64,000 nt of DNA from Rossellomorea sp. SC111. Lineage in GTDB: Bacteria; Bacillota; Bacilli; Bacillales; Bacillaceae_B. The DNA lies in contig NZ_JANIOC010000011.1 in NCBI RefSeq assembly GCF_024733565.1, positions 13,031 through 77,030 of the forward strand, given 5' to 3'. Made by a program: the position numbers and the translations under genes. Below the pieces are notes generated by a model, which did not search any database, was not told where the DNA came from, and saw nothing but the letters and a program-made list of their open reading frames with translations. Shown here in pieces: positions 44,522 to 52,671 of this stretch. How positions within the stretch are numbered: position 1 is the stretch's first letter; every line of letters begins with the position of its first letter.

Positions 44522-44536
44522 TGATAATCATTATCA
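44522..44536. promoter_or_regulatory. Fur box of the siderophore importer operon
   Basis: TGATAATCATTATCA is a perfect 7-1-7 Fur box, placed over the likely transcription start of the importer operon. Confidence 0.92.
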
Positions 44537-44577
44537 ATGGAGTATTCACTTACTATATTGAATTTGGAGGTCATAAG

Positions 44578-45423
44578 ATGGTTCGCCTCTATACGAATGA
44601 TTTAAACATTGGCTATGGTGATCGCTTAATTGTAAAAGATCTTAGTGTCGAGTTTCCAGATAAAAGAATCACAACGATAATTGGATCCAATGGATGTGGA
44701 AAGTCCACTTTACTGAAAGCGATTACCCGGATCATTTCCCATCAATCCGGTAACGTGGTGTTAGACGGTCAAAACATTTCTAAAGGCGATACGAAGGAAT
44801 TAGCTAAGAAGATGGCGATTCTCCCTCAAACACCTGAAAGTGCAAGCGGATTGACGGTTGGTGAATTGGTGTCGTACGGACGTTTCCCCCACCAAAAAGG
44901 AATGGGACGGCTGACGAAAAAAGATTATGATGTGATCAATTGGGCTCTTGAAGTGACAGGTACTCATGAATTTAAGTACAGAGAAGTCGATGCCTTATCC
45001 GGCGGTCAACGACAACGGGTATGGATCGCCATGGCACTTGCCCAGGAAACGGACATCATCTTCCTCGATGAACCTACTACATATTTAGACATGGCCCACC
45101 AGCTTGAAGTACTTGAGCTGTTACAAAAGCTCAACCAGGAACAAGAACGCACCATCGTGATGGTCCTGCACGATTTAAACCAGGCAGCCCGTTTCGCCGA
45201 TTATATCGTAGCCTTAAAAGAAGGTGAGATCGTTAAATCAGGAAGCTGCGAAGAAGTCATCACCCACGACGTATTGAAAAAAGTATTCCATATCGATGCT
45301 GAGATTGGAAGAGATCCTCGGACTAATAAACCAATGTGTATCACATACAATTTACTCAAAGGAGAAGATCAACATGAAAAAATGGCTAATTCCATTTACT
45401 CTGCTGTTGGTGTTACTGGTTAG
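44578..45423 (+). CDS. Iron-siderophore ABC transporter ATP-binding protein (FhuC/YusV type)
   Basis: 281 residues. Walker A GSNGCGKST (36-44), Q-loop ILPQTPESASGLTVGELV, signature LSGGQRQRVWIAMALAQ, Walker B IIFLDEPTTYLD and the H-loop LHDLNQAA, all as in FecE/FhuC. GGAGGTCATAAG precedes ATG 44578. Unusually, its last ~16 codons (KMANSIYSAVGVTG) run 50 bases into the next gene in another frame, so the C-terminus is longer than is typical. Confidence 0.92.
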   Translation: MVRLYTNDLNIGYGDRLIVKDLSVEFPDKRITTIIGSNGCGKSTLLKAITRIISHQSGNVVLDGQNISKGDTKELAKKMAILPQTPESASGLTVGELVSYGRFPHQKGMGRLTKKDYDVINWALEVTGTHEFKYREVDALSGGQRQRVWIAMALAQETDIIFLDEPTTYLDMAHQLEVLELLQKLNQEQERTIVMVLHDLNQAARFADYIVALKEGEIVKSGSCEEVITHDVLKKVFHIDAEIGRDPRTNKPMCITYNLLKGEDQHEKMANSIYSAVGVTG

Positions 45424-46300
45424 TGCATGCAGCAATGGTTCAACAAAAGAAGAAGGTTCAGACTCAAAGGAAAAGGATAGTAAATCAGATACCATCACCT
45501 ATCAATCAGAAAATGGTCCAGTTGAAGTACCTGCCGATCCTCAGCGTGTCGTCGTCCTATCCTCATTTGCCGGAAATGTCATGGCCCTTGATGTGAACCT
45601 GGTCGGAGTGGATTCCTGGTCCAAACTGAATCCACGTTGGGACAAAGAGCTAGAAGGTGTGGAAGAAGTAAATGATGAAAGTCTTGAGAAGATCATCGAA
45701 CTTGATCCGGATCTGATCATCGGTTTATCCAATATTAAAAATGTCGATAAATTAAATGAAATCGCTCCTACGGTTACATACACTTATGGAAAAGTAGACT
45801 ACTTAACTCAACATATCGAAATTGGGAAACTATTAAACAAAGAAAAAGAAGCGCAGCAATGGGTGGATGATTTTAAAGAGCGTGCCAAAGTTGCCGGTGA
45901 TGATATCAAAGCAAAAATCGGTGAAGATACTACGGTTTCTGTTATTGAAAGCTTCAATAAGCAATTATACGTATACGGGAACAACTGGGGACGCGGCACA
46001 GAAATCCTTTATCAGGAAATGGATTTAAAAATGCCTGAGAAAGTAAAAAAACAAGCCTTGGAACCTGGATATTTCGCTCTCTCCACTGAAGTGATGCCCG
46101 AGTTTGCGGGAGACTATCTGATCATAAGTAAAGATCCAAAAGCAGATAACTCCTTTATGGAAACTGAAACATACAAGAATATTCCTGCAGTGAAGGACAA
46201 TCAGGTGTTTGAAGTGAATATGATGGAATTTTACTTTAATGATCCACTTACTTTGGATTACCAGTTGGACTTCTTCAAAGACAAATTTCTAGGCAATTAA
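45374..46300 (+). CDS. Iron-siderophore ABC transporter substrate-binding lipoprotein
   Basis: 308 residues of the FecB/FatB-type receptor family. Lipobox LLVSAC with Cys19, an acidic Ser/Lys linker, then PVEVPADPQRVVVLSSFAGNVMALDV and IIELDPDLIIGLS; Arg/Trp/Tyr residues for a ferric chelate are present (YGNNWGRGTE). Which siderophore cannot be told. Start ATG 45374 with AAAGGAGAAG upstream, inside the end of the ATPase gene. Confidence 0.92.
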   Translation: MKKWLIPFTLLLVLLVSACSNGSTKEEGSDSKEKDSKSDTITYQSENGPVEVPADPQRVVVLSSFAGNVMALDVNLVGVDSWSKLNPRWDKELEGVEEVNDESLEKIIELDPDLIIGLSNIKNVDKLNEIAPTVTYTYGKVDYLTQHIEIGKLLNKEKEAQQWVDDFKERAKVAGDDIKAKIGEDTTVSVIESFNKQLYVYGNNWGRGTEILYQEMDLKMPEKVKKQALEPGYFALSTEVMPEFAGDYLIISKDPKADNSFMETETYKNIPAVKDNQVFEVNMMEFYFNDPLTLDYQLDFFKDKFLGN

Positions 46301-46306
46301 TTTTTA

Positions 46307-46337
46307 AAGGGGAATTCTTATGATAAGAGTTCCCCTT
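46307..46337 (+). promoter_or_regulatory. Intercistronic hairpin between receptor and permease genes
   Basis: AAGGGGAA...TTCCCCTT with an inner TCTTAT/ATAAGA stem and no T run. Likely protects or processes the mRNA so that more receptor than permease is made, a common arrangement in binding-protein operons. Confidence 0.55.
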
Positions 46338-46366
46338 CCCCATATTCTAAAAAGAAAAGATGATTG

Positions 46367-47374
46367 ATGATGATCACTCAAAATCAAAGGATTCCATTTA
46401 TTTATAAATTGATCGGGGTATTCCTTTTGTTTGTTGCCGCCTTTTTTATATCTGTCGTGTATGGAGCTGCCGAGACAACCATAAAGGAGGTCTTTCAAGC
46501 ACTTACTTTTACCGGTAAGGGAGATACCATCAACATTCTTCAGGAAATCCGCTTTCCCCGTGAAGTGGCTGCCATTGTAGTTGGAGCATCCTTGGCTGTA
46601 TCTGGAGCCATCATGCAAGGAATGACACGAAATCCTTTGGCCGATCCAGGACTCCTTGGACTGACAGCAGGAGCGAATGCTGCCTTGGCAGTCGCTCTCG
46701 CGTTCATCCCTTCGGTGAGCTATTTAGGTATCATGATTGCCTGCTTTATTGGTTCTGCCGTGGGTGCCCTTATGGTATTCGGGATCAGCTCCGTGAGAAG
46801 AGGTGGCTTTTCTCCCTTTAGAATCGTTCTGTCCGGAGCCGCTGTTTCCGCCTTTTTATTTGCCATTGCAGAAGGAGTCGGCCTATTTTTCAAGCTTTCA
46901 AAAGATGTCTCCATGTGGACGGCAGGTGGAATGATTGGTACTACCTGGTCTCAGCTGCAGGTAATTGTTCCGTTTATTTTGATAGGAATAATGATTGCCT
47001 TATTTTTATCCAGACAGCTGACGATCTTGAGTTTAAATGAGGAAGTGGCGGTAGGCTTGGGGCAACGGACAGCGTTTGTCAAAAGTATTCTTTTCATCGT
47101 GATCGTCCTGCTTGCAGGTGCTGCCGTTGCACTTGTCGGGAACATGGTGTTCATCGGCTTGATGATCCCTCATATTGTGCGGGCGATCGTCGGAACGGAC
47201 TACCGTTTCATCATCCCCATCTCAACCTTGATGGGGGGGGCATTTATGCTGCTTGCAGACACGCTCGGGCGTACAATAAACGCCCCCTATGAAACACCTG
47301 TGGCAGCGATTGTCGCAATGTTGGGGTTACCCTTCTTCCTGTTCATCGTTCATAAAGGAGGGAAAGGCTTCTAA
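46367..47374 (+). CDS. Iron-siderophore ABC transporter permease (FecCD family), first subunit
   Basis: About 335 residues with nine to ten hydrophobic segments; RFPREVAAIVVGASLAVSGAIMQGMTRNPLADPGLLG is the family hallmark, and GNMVFIGLMIPHIVRAIVG the ATPase-contact region. Three possible starts (TTG 46364, ATG 46367, ATG 46370) and no strong ribosome site, so the N-terminus is uncertain by a residue or two. Ends in an ATGA-type overlap with the next permease. Confidence 0.9.
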   Translation: MMITQNQRIPFIYKLIGVFLLFVAAFFISVVYGAAETTIKEVFQALTFTGKGDTINILQEIRFPREVAAIVVGASLAVSGAIMQGMTRNPLADPGLLGLTAGANAALAVALAFIPSVSYLGIMIACFIGSAVGALMVFGISSVRRGGFSPFRIVLSGAAVSAFLFAIAEGVGLFFKLSKDVSMWTAGGMIGTTWSQLQVIVPFILIGIMIALFLSRQLTILSLNEEVAVGLGQRTAFVKSILFIVIVLLAGAAVALVGNMVFIGLMIPHIVRAIVGTDYRFIIPISTLMGGAFMLLADTLGRTINAPYETPVAAIVAMLGLPFFLFIVHKGGKGF

Positions 47375-48402
47375 TGATACATCCTGATTTGATAAGAAAA
47401 CAACGTTTGCTTCTTATAGCTCTATCCGTACTAATCGCAACAACAGTGTTTATTAGCATTGGACTGGGGTATTCTTCAGTATCGTACAGCCGGCTCATCC
47501 CAACCCTTTTGGGTGATGGGTCATTTAAAGAAGAATTCATCCTTTTCACCATTCGGTTGCCGAGAATCATCATCACGATTCTGGCCGGGATGGCCCTTGC
47601 CCTATCAGGCTCCATCCTCCAAGGCATTACCCGAAATGATCTCGCAGACCCAGGAATCATCGGGATCAATTCCGGAGCTGGCGTTTCCATCGCCATCTTC
47701 TTCCTATTCTTCCCGATCGATGCCGGTTCATTTGCGTATCTGCTTCCCGTTGTGGCTTTCGGGGGTTCGCTTCTTACAGCCTGCTTGATCTACTTATTTT
47801 CATATAGTAAGAAAAACGGGATTCAGCCCGTCCGCCTGGTCTTGGTGGGAGTCGGATTCTCCATGGCAATGTCCGGTCTCATGATCATTCTGATTTCAAG
47901 CGCTGAACGGGCGAAGGTGGAATTCATCGCCAAGTGGCTGGCGGGGAATATATGGGGTGCTGACTGGCCGTTTATATGGGCTATTCTCCCTTGGCTTGTG
48001 ATCCTCATCCCCTTTGCACTCTATAAATCTCAAATGCTTAACCTTCTTGGATTAAGCGAACCTGTTTCGGTTGGTGTTGGCGTGTCGATCAACCGAGAGC
48101 GCTTTATGATGCTGATCGTAGCAGTCGCCCTGGCTGCCTCTGCCGTTTCTGTCACTGGCGGGATCGCCTTTATCGGTTTGATGGCCCCTCATATGGCAAA
48201 AGCAATGGTCGGACCGCGCAATCAAATGTTCATCCCCATCGCCATCTTACTCGGGGGCTGGCTCCTGCTGCTCGCCGATACCATCGGCCGGAACATCCTC
48301 GAACCCGACGGAATCCCAGCCGGCATCATGATCGCCCTCATAGGCGCCCCTTACTTTATGTACCTGTTACTAAGGAGGGACGGACCTCAAATTTTAAGGT
48401 GA
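47374..48402 (+). CDS. Iron-siderophore ABC transporter permease (FecCD family), second subunit
   Basis: 342 residues; RLPRIIITILAGMALALSGSILQGITRNDLADPG and GGIAFIGLMAPHMAKAMVG mirror its partner. It forms a heterodimeric pore with the first permease. TAATG overlap with the preceding stop means coupled translation. Its last ten codons (LRRDGPQILR) come from a GAGGGACGGACCT repeat element inserted at the gene's end; family members normally stop near YFMYLLL. Confidence 0.92.
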   Translation: MIHPDLIRKQRLLLIALSVLIATTVFISIGLGYSSVSYSRLIPTLLGDGSFKEEFILFTIRLPRIIITILAGMALALSGSILQGITRNDLADPGIIGINSGAGVSIAIFFLFFPIDAGSFAYLLPVVAFGGSLLTACLIYLFSYSKKNGIQPVRLVLVGVGFSMAMSGLMIILISSAERAKVEFIAKWLAGNIWGADWPFIWAILPWLVILIPFALYKSQMLNLLGLSEPVSVGVGVSINRERFMMLIVAVALAASAVSVTGGIAFIGLMAPHMAKAMVGPRNQMFIPIAILLGGWLLLLADTIGRNILEPDGIPAGIMIALIGAPYFMYLLLRRDGPQILR

Positions 48403-48451
48403 AATGTGATTATGACGGGCTTTGTGCTTAAATAAGGTAGGTCCGTCCCTC
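48375..48451. repeat. GAGGGACGGACCT-ended repeat, 77 bp, overlapping a gene end
   Basis: Perfect 13-bp inverted ends at 48375-48387 and 48439-48451. Same length as the copy at 51442 and shares interior words (TTAT...CGGG). The left end codes for the C-terminus of the second siderophore permease and supplies its stop. Confidence 0.85.
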
Positions 48452-48454
48452 CAC

Positions 48455-48496
48455 AAAAAGGCTGACCCCCACTTTCATGTGGGAATCAGCCTTTTT
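48455..48496. terminator. Bidirectional terminator
   Basis: AAAAAGGCTGA...TCAGCCTTTTT with an inner CCCAC/GTGGG stem, between the importer operon and the convergent PH-domain gene. Confidence 0.9.
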
Positions 48497-48498
48497 CT

Positions 48499-48864
48499 TT
48501 ATAAGATATGAGTGGCAATCAATCGATCGAGTTTCCGGATGTCCACTTTTTTGTTGAGGCTCAGTTTCATCTTTCCGACTTTCGTCCATAGCTCTAGTTC
48601 GGCGTCGATATCAAGTGCCCCCCCATTCTCGCTGGAATATAGAATGATAGATTTAAAAGGTATGGTATAGACTTCGAGTTTTTCTCCCATTATTCCCTGA
48701 CGGTCTGCTATCATGATTCTTTTATTCGTGACAACCGCCACGTCTCTGACGGTTTTATAAGCGACTTCCGCTTTTTCCCCTTCGATCAGCATTGTATATA
48801 ATTCCTGTGGGACTTCTACTTCTTCAAAAAAGGTGAATCTCATCGTTTTCTTTACTTCTACCAT
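48499..48864 (-). CDS. Bacterial PH-domain protein (bPH_1/DUF1696-like)
   Basis: 121 residues. IEGEKAEVAYKTVRDVAVVTNKRIMIADRQG and PFKSIILYSSENGG, DAELELWTKVG match the bacterial pleckstrin-homology fold, a small soluble protein of unknown role. GGGAGG is seven bases from ATG 48864; GTG 48870 is the alternative. Confidence 0.8.
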   Translation of the reverse strand: MVEVKKTMRFTFFEEVEVPQELYTMLIEGEKAEVAYKTVRDVAVVTNKRIMIADRQGIMGEKLEVYTIPFKSIILYSSENGGALDIDAELELWTKVGKMKLSLNKKVDIRKLDRLIATHIL

Positions 48865-48978
48865 GTTCACGCCTCCCTGTTAAACTTAAGCTTTCTTCTT
48901 AAGTATAGCAGATTCATTATCCAGTTTTAGGAAAGACGCGTATCATTCTATCAGCTCATTTTCATTTGTCTATATTCC

Positions 48979-49959
48979 CTATCTCACCGTCGGAGTGACG
49001 GTGCTTTTACTATATTCATCCTCCACCTCGATATCTACAGGCTTCTTACTCCAAAACGTTGCAAGGATCGGTCCTGAAATATTATGCCATACAGCCGCAA
49101 TAACACTCGGCAGGGCAGCGAGGGGACCAAAGTGGGCAGTGGCAAGGGCTACACCGAGTCCGGAGTTCTGCATTCCCACTTCTATAGAGATCGCACGTCT
49201 CGTCCCCTCATCCAGCTTCATCAGGACACCTGTGCCGTATCCCAAGCCCAGTCCAAATAGATTATGAAGGATCACCGCCGTGAAAATGATCGCTCCAGAG
49301 GATGCGATATTTTCAACATTTGCAGAGACGACGGCTGAAACGATGATGATGATCGCGAGAACTGAAATAAGCGGAATAACGTTCAGGCTTTTTTCCACCG
49401 TACCCGGGAATAGCTTTCGTATCACTAACCCAAAAGTGATCGGCAGGATGATTACCTGCACGATTGAAAGAAACATGGCGACGGGATCGACGGGCAGCCA
49501 CTGACCGGCAAGCCCCAGAAGGATCAGGGGCGTTGCAATGGGCGCCAACAGCGTCGACAATGAGGTCATGGCAACGGATAAAGCAAGATTCCCTTTAGCT
49601 AGATACACCATGACATTGGATGCCGTCCCACCCGGAACAGAACCTAATAATACCAAACCGGCAGCCAGTTCTGCCGGCAGACCAAGTATGTATGCAATTA
49701 AAAAGGCACCCAGCGGCATAATGATAAATTGTGCCATGACCCCAGTGATGACAGGTAGAGGTTTTTTTAGTACCAGTTGAAAATCAACAGGCTTTAAAGT
49801 GAGCCCCATGCCAAACATTACGACACCCAATAGGATCGTAATATACGCTCCTAATGATAGAAATGGAGAAGGAATAAAATAAGCGACAGCCGCTACCAGG
49901 ATGACCCATACCGCAAAGTACTTCCCTGCCAGATTACTGATGGTTTCAAGTAGTTTCAT
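48979..49959 (-). CDS. BASS-family sodium symporter (bile acid:Na+ symporter/YocS-like)
   Basis: 326 residues with ten hydrophobic segments. MFGMGLTLKPVDFQLVLKKP, VLLGSVPGGTASNVMVYLAKGN and EVGMQNSGLGVALA are the BASS core motifs for Na+ and substrate. B. subtilis YocS belongs here; members carry organic acids such as pyruvate or pantoate. Its ATG overlaps the stop of the FAD-oxidase gene by four bases (ATGA), so the two form an operon, suggesting it imports that enzyme's hydroxy-acid substrate. Confidence 0.87.
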   Translation of the reverse strand: MKLLETISNLAGKYFAVWVILVAAVAYFIPSPFLSLGAYITILLGVVMFGMGLTLKPVDFQLVLKKPLPVITGVMAQFIIMPLGAFLIAYILGLPAELAAGLVLLGSVPGGTASNVMVYLAKGNLALSVAMTSLSTLLAPIATPLILLGLAGQWLPVDPVAMFLSIVQVIILPITFGLVIRKLFPGTVEKSLNVIPLISVLAIIIIVSAVVSANVENIASSGAIIFTAVILHNLFGLGLGYGTGVLMKLDEGTRRAISIEVGMQNSGLGVALATAHFGPLAALPSVIAAVWHNISGPILATFWSKKPVDIEVEDEYSKSTVTPTVR

Positions 49960-51353
49960 TTTGTCTCCTCCTTCTTTTTATGTACTAGTTTATGAGGATT
50001 GAAGATTCCATCGGGATCAAGTGCCAATTTGATTTTCTCCATGACCTTAAGGGCTCCCCCGTGTTCTCGCTCTTGATACTTCATCTTCCCTACCCCTACG
50101 CCATGTTCCCCTGTGCACGTACCATTCCGTTCAAGTGCGTATTCCACAATCCGTTCGTTATAGATGCCGGCTCTCTTCACCTCATCCGGATCATCCAGGT
50201 TAATCATGAGTGAGGTATGATAATTCCCGTCCCCCACATGCCCAAGGATCCCTCCGATGAGCTCTAATTCATCAAGCTGTTTTCGGGCGTGCTGAACGGC
50301 TCCGGATAATTCTGAAATGGGTAAGCAGACATCCGTCACCATGAGTTTCCTTCCCGGATGCCCATGCACGTAAGCATAGGCGAGATTATGCCTCGCCTCC
50401 CACAGTTTGTTCCGTGCTGCCGTATCCTCCTCAAAGATAATCCCTTCGCACTGATGATCTGCTACGATTTCTTTCGTGAATTCAACGTCTTGATTCAGAC
50501 CCGCTTCATTGCCATGAAACTCAAGGAACAGAGTCGGTTTTTCCTTATAATCCGTAGCACTGAACCGGTTCACTTGAATCATGGATGACTCATCTACCAG
50601 CTCACACCTGGCAATCGGTATTCCCGCCTGGAGAATGGATACGACCGCTTCCACTGCATCATCGACATGTTGGAATGACGCCCGTGCTGCCACGATGTAT
50701 TCAGGGATGCCATATACGCGGAGGGTTAATTCCGTGATGCATCCAAGCGTCCCCTCAGACCCTACAAACAAGCTATTCAAGTGATAACCGGAGGAAGATT
50801 TCTGAGCCATATTCCCGGTGTGGATCACTTCCCCATCGGGCAGTATCACTTCAAGATCACGTACCTGATCACGCATGACACCATACTTAACAGAAGTCGT
50901 CCCACTGGCATTTGTGGCAGCCATTCCTCCGAGAGTCGCATCCGCTCCGGGGTCAACCGAGAAGAAGAGGCCATACTTCTTTAATTCTTTATTCAGCTGG
51001 GTGCGCGTCACACCGGGCTGAACCTTGACAAGGAAATCCTTCTCCCTTACTTCAAGAATCCTATTCATCTCGGAAAAATCGATCGTAATCCCTTTTTCAT
51101 ACGGGATGACGTGCCCTTCAAGACTGGTACCAAGTCCAAATGGAATGAGGGGTATATGGTGAGCAGATGCCAGTTTCACTATTGCACTCACGTCCTCACT
51201 GTTCTCGGGAAATACCACCACATCCGGCGAGCTTGGCGAGTGATAAGATTCATCCCTGCCGTGTTGATCCAACACCGTTTCATTCACCGACACCTTCCGA
51301 CTGCCAACAACCTCCCTTAACTCATCCAACAAACGTCCATCCTTCACACTCAC
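49956..51353 (-). CDS. FAD-linked hydroxy-acid dehydrogenase (GlcD/D-lactate dehydrogenase family)
   Basis: 465 residues. FAD-binding PCMH domain with PFGLGTSLEGHVIPYEKGITID and DPGADATLGGMAATNASGTTSVKYG; C-terminal substrate domain with GHVGDGNYHTSLM and NGTCTGEHGVGVGK, the metal/FAD contact motifs of glycolate/D-lactate oxidases. Oxidises a 2-hydroxy acid and passes electrons on. Start is GTG 51353 with GGGG nine bases upstream. First gene of an operon with the BASS transporter. Confidence 0.9.
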   Translation of the reverse strand: MSVKDGRLLDELREVVGSRKVSVNETVLDQHGRDESYHSPSSPDVVVFPENSEDVSAIVKLASAHHIPLIPFGLGTSLEGHVIPYEKGITIDFSEMNRILEVREKDFLVKVQPGVTRTQLNKELKKYGLFFSVDPGADATLGGMAATNASGTTSVKYGVMRDQVRDLEVILPDGEVIHTGNMAQKSSSGYHLNSLFVGSEGTLGCITELTLRVYGIPEYIVAARASFQHVDDAVEAVVSILQAGIPIARCELVDESSMIQVNRFSATDYKEKPTLFLEFHGNEAGLNQDVEFTKEIVADHQCEGIIFEEDTAARNKLWEARHNLAYAYVHGHPGRKLMVTDVCLPISELSGAVQHARKQLDELELIGGILGHVGDGNYHTSLMINLDDPDEVKRAGIYNERIVEYALERNGTCTGEHGVGVGKMKYQEREHGGALKVMEKIKLALDPDGIFNPHKLVHKKKEETK

Positions 51354-51392
51354 AAGCCCGATCCCCTTCCATAAAAAAGTATAATGTAACGA

Positions 51393-51420
51393 ATTATACC
51401 TAATAATCAGAATATTTCAA
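51393..51420 (-). promoter_or_regulatory. SigA promoter of the FAD oxidase-BASS operon
   Basis: TTGAAA (51415-51420), 16-base spacer, TATAAT (51393-51398) on the minus strand. Confidence 0.75.
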
Positions 51421-51441
51421 TAGTCAATTGGGATCCCTTTT

Positions 51442-51518
51442 GAGGGACGGACCTCCAAAAGACGCGTTTTCACAGGCAAATCCTTATCACAACGGGATTT
51501 TGGTAAGGTCCGTCCCTC
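51442..51518. repeat. GAGGGACGGACCT-ended repeat, 77 bp
   Basis: Perfect 13-bp inverted ends at 51442-51454 and 51506-51518. The interior (ATAAGGATTTG, read on the minus strand) is shared with the 7188 copy. Lies just upstream of the FAD-oxidase promoter. Confidence 0.85.
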
Positions 51519-51520
51519 AA

Positions 51521-51557
51521 AAAAAGTGGTATCGGAAGAGTTCCGATACCGCTTTTT
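51521..51557. terminator. Terminator of the threonine-aldolase-like pseudogene
   Basis: AAAGCGGTATCGGAA / TTCCGATACCACTTT stem with T7 on the minus strand. Confidence 0.9.
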
Positions 51558-51559
51558 TG

Positions 51560-52656
51560 TCATGTATTTTGTTTTTGAAGTTTTTCATTTAAAAGGGTGA
51601 ACATGTTTTTCAGTTCTTTTTTTGGTACGTTTTTGTATTGATCTCCAATACTCGCTTCGAATGCGCACTCATTTTCACTTACTTCTTTCACGTATCCGGT
51701 TAAGCCGATCCCCGTTTCTTCATACATTTCGATCAGAATGGCTTCGATCAGCTTTTGAGGGTAGTGGAAGAAGACGTGAAACATATTCGAAACAGGCGTT
51801 TCAGGGAGGGTCCTAATCCCCTCACAGCCATTGAAATGAGCTGCCAGTTCCTTCGCTCCTTCATAATACTGATCCATCTTATCAACACGTTGATCGAAAT
51901 AGTAGTCGGCACTGATGATGTATGGATATAGACTGATCAGATCACCTCCATGACGCCTTTTCCACACCTTGGATTCTTCCGTGAATGCCTCATCACCAGC
52001 AAGGATCGCTCCTGCAATTCCACCGAATCCCTTATAAAAGGAAATATAGACACTATCAAACAAGTCGCAGATTTCTGCTGAGGTTTTCCCGTAATAAGGG
52101 AGCACTTCATAAAGTCTCGCCCCGTCGAGATGGAGCTTGATCCCTTTTTCTCGGCAATATCGAGAAATCGCTTCAAGGGTTTCATAATCAGGCAGCTGCC
52201 CTCCTATTTCCCTTTGAGGAAGCTCCAATAGTAAAAGCATGCAATCTCTTCTTTTAAACCGACAACATCTTCAAGTTTAATCACCCGGTCTTTATCCGCC
52301 AATAAAATAGGCTCGATCCCGTGTAATTTCTTCAATCCATCCTCTTCATGAATTTCCAGGTGGCATAAAGGATGGTACGCCACTTTCTGCACCTGTTTTT
52401 GATCACACCAGATGCGCAGAGAAATCTGCTGGGCCATCGTTCCACTTAGAAAGAACACTGCCTTTTCTTTCCCAAGGCTATCCGCCATCTTCTCTTGAAA
52501 ATCTTCTATTATTTTTCCTGATCCATATATATCGCTATCCACATCACCATCGAACCCCTCAAGTGCTTCCTTCAGGACGTCAAAATTCCTCTTCCCATGA
52601 CCCTGTAAAGGATGTATAGCATTTTTATACGCTTCAAATAAGTTTTTTTCCCCCAT
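51560..52656 (-). pseudogene. Frameshifted PLP-dependent threonine aldolase/beta-eliminating lyase
   Basis: Two overlapping frames make one protein of the low-specificity threonine aldolase family. The first part (52656 to about 52240) has GKRNFDVLKEALEGFDGDVDSDIYGSG-like start and FFLSGTMAQQ; the second (about 52240 to 51560) has KLHLDGARLYEV and the PLP-Lys in SFYKGFGGIAGAILAG. The frame changes around 52231-52240 at TGCTTTTAC (gene strand), where one base is missing: the whole span is 1,100 bases from GTG 52659, one short of a multiple of three. Either a disabled gene or a sequencing slip at the T4 run. Confidence 0.85.
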
Positions 52657-52671
52657 CACGATTCATCCCTT

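Noticed and set aside
46304..46618. 104-codon minus-strand frame inside the siderophore operon
   Set aside because: Antisense shadow of the permease gene; no ribosome site.
52231..52240. Programmed ribosomal frameshifting in the aldolase gene
   Set aside because: The site is a short T4 run with no classical slippery heptamer, no stimulatory hairpin or upstream internal Shine-Dalgarno that I can see; a simple deletion or sequencing slip is more likely.
52204..52659. The N-terminal half of the aldolase as a separate protein
   Set aside because: It ends in a frameshift tail (FYYWSFLKGK) and the missing half continues at once in the next frame, so it is one broken gene.
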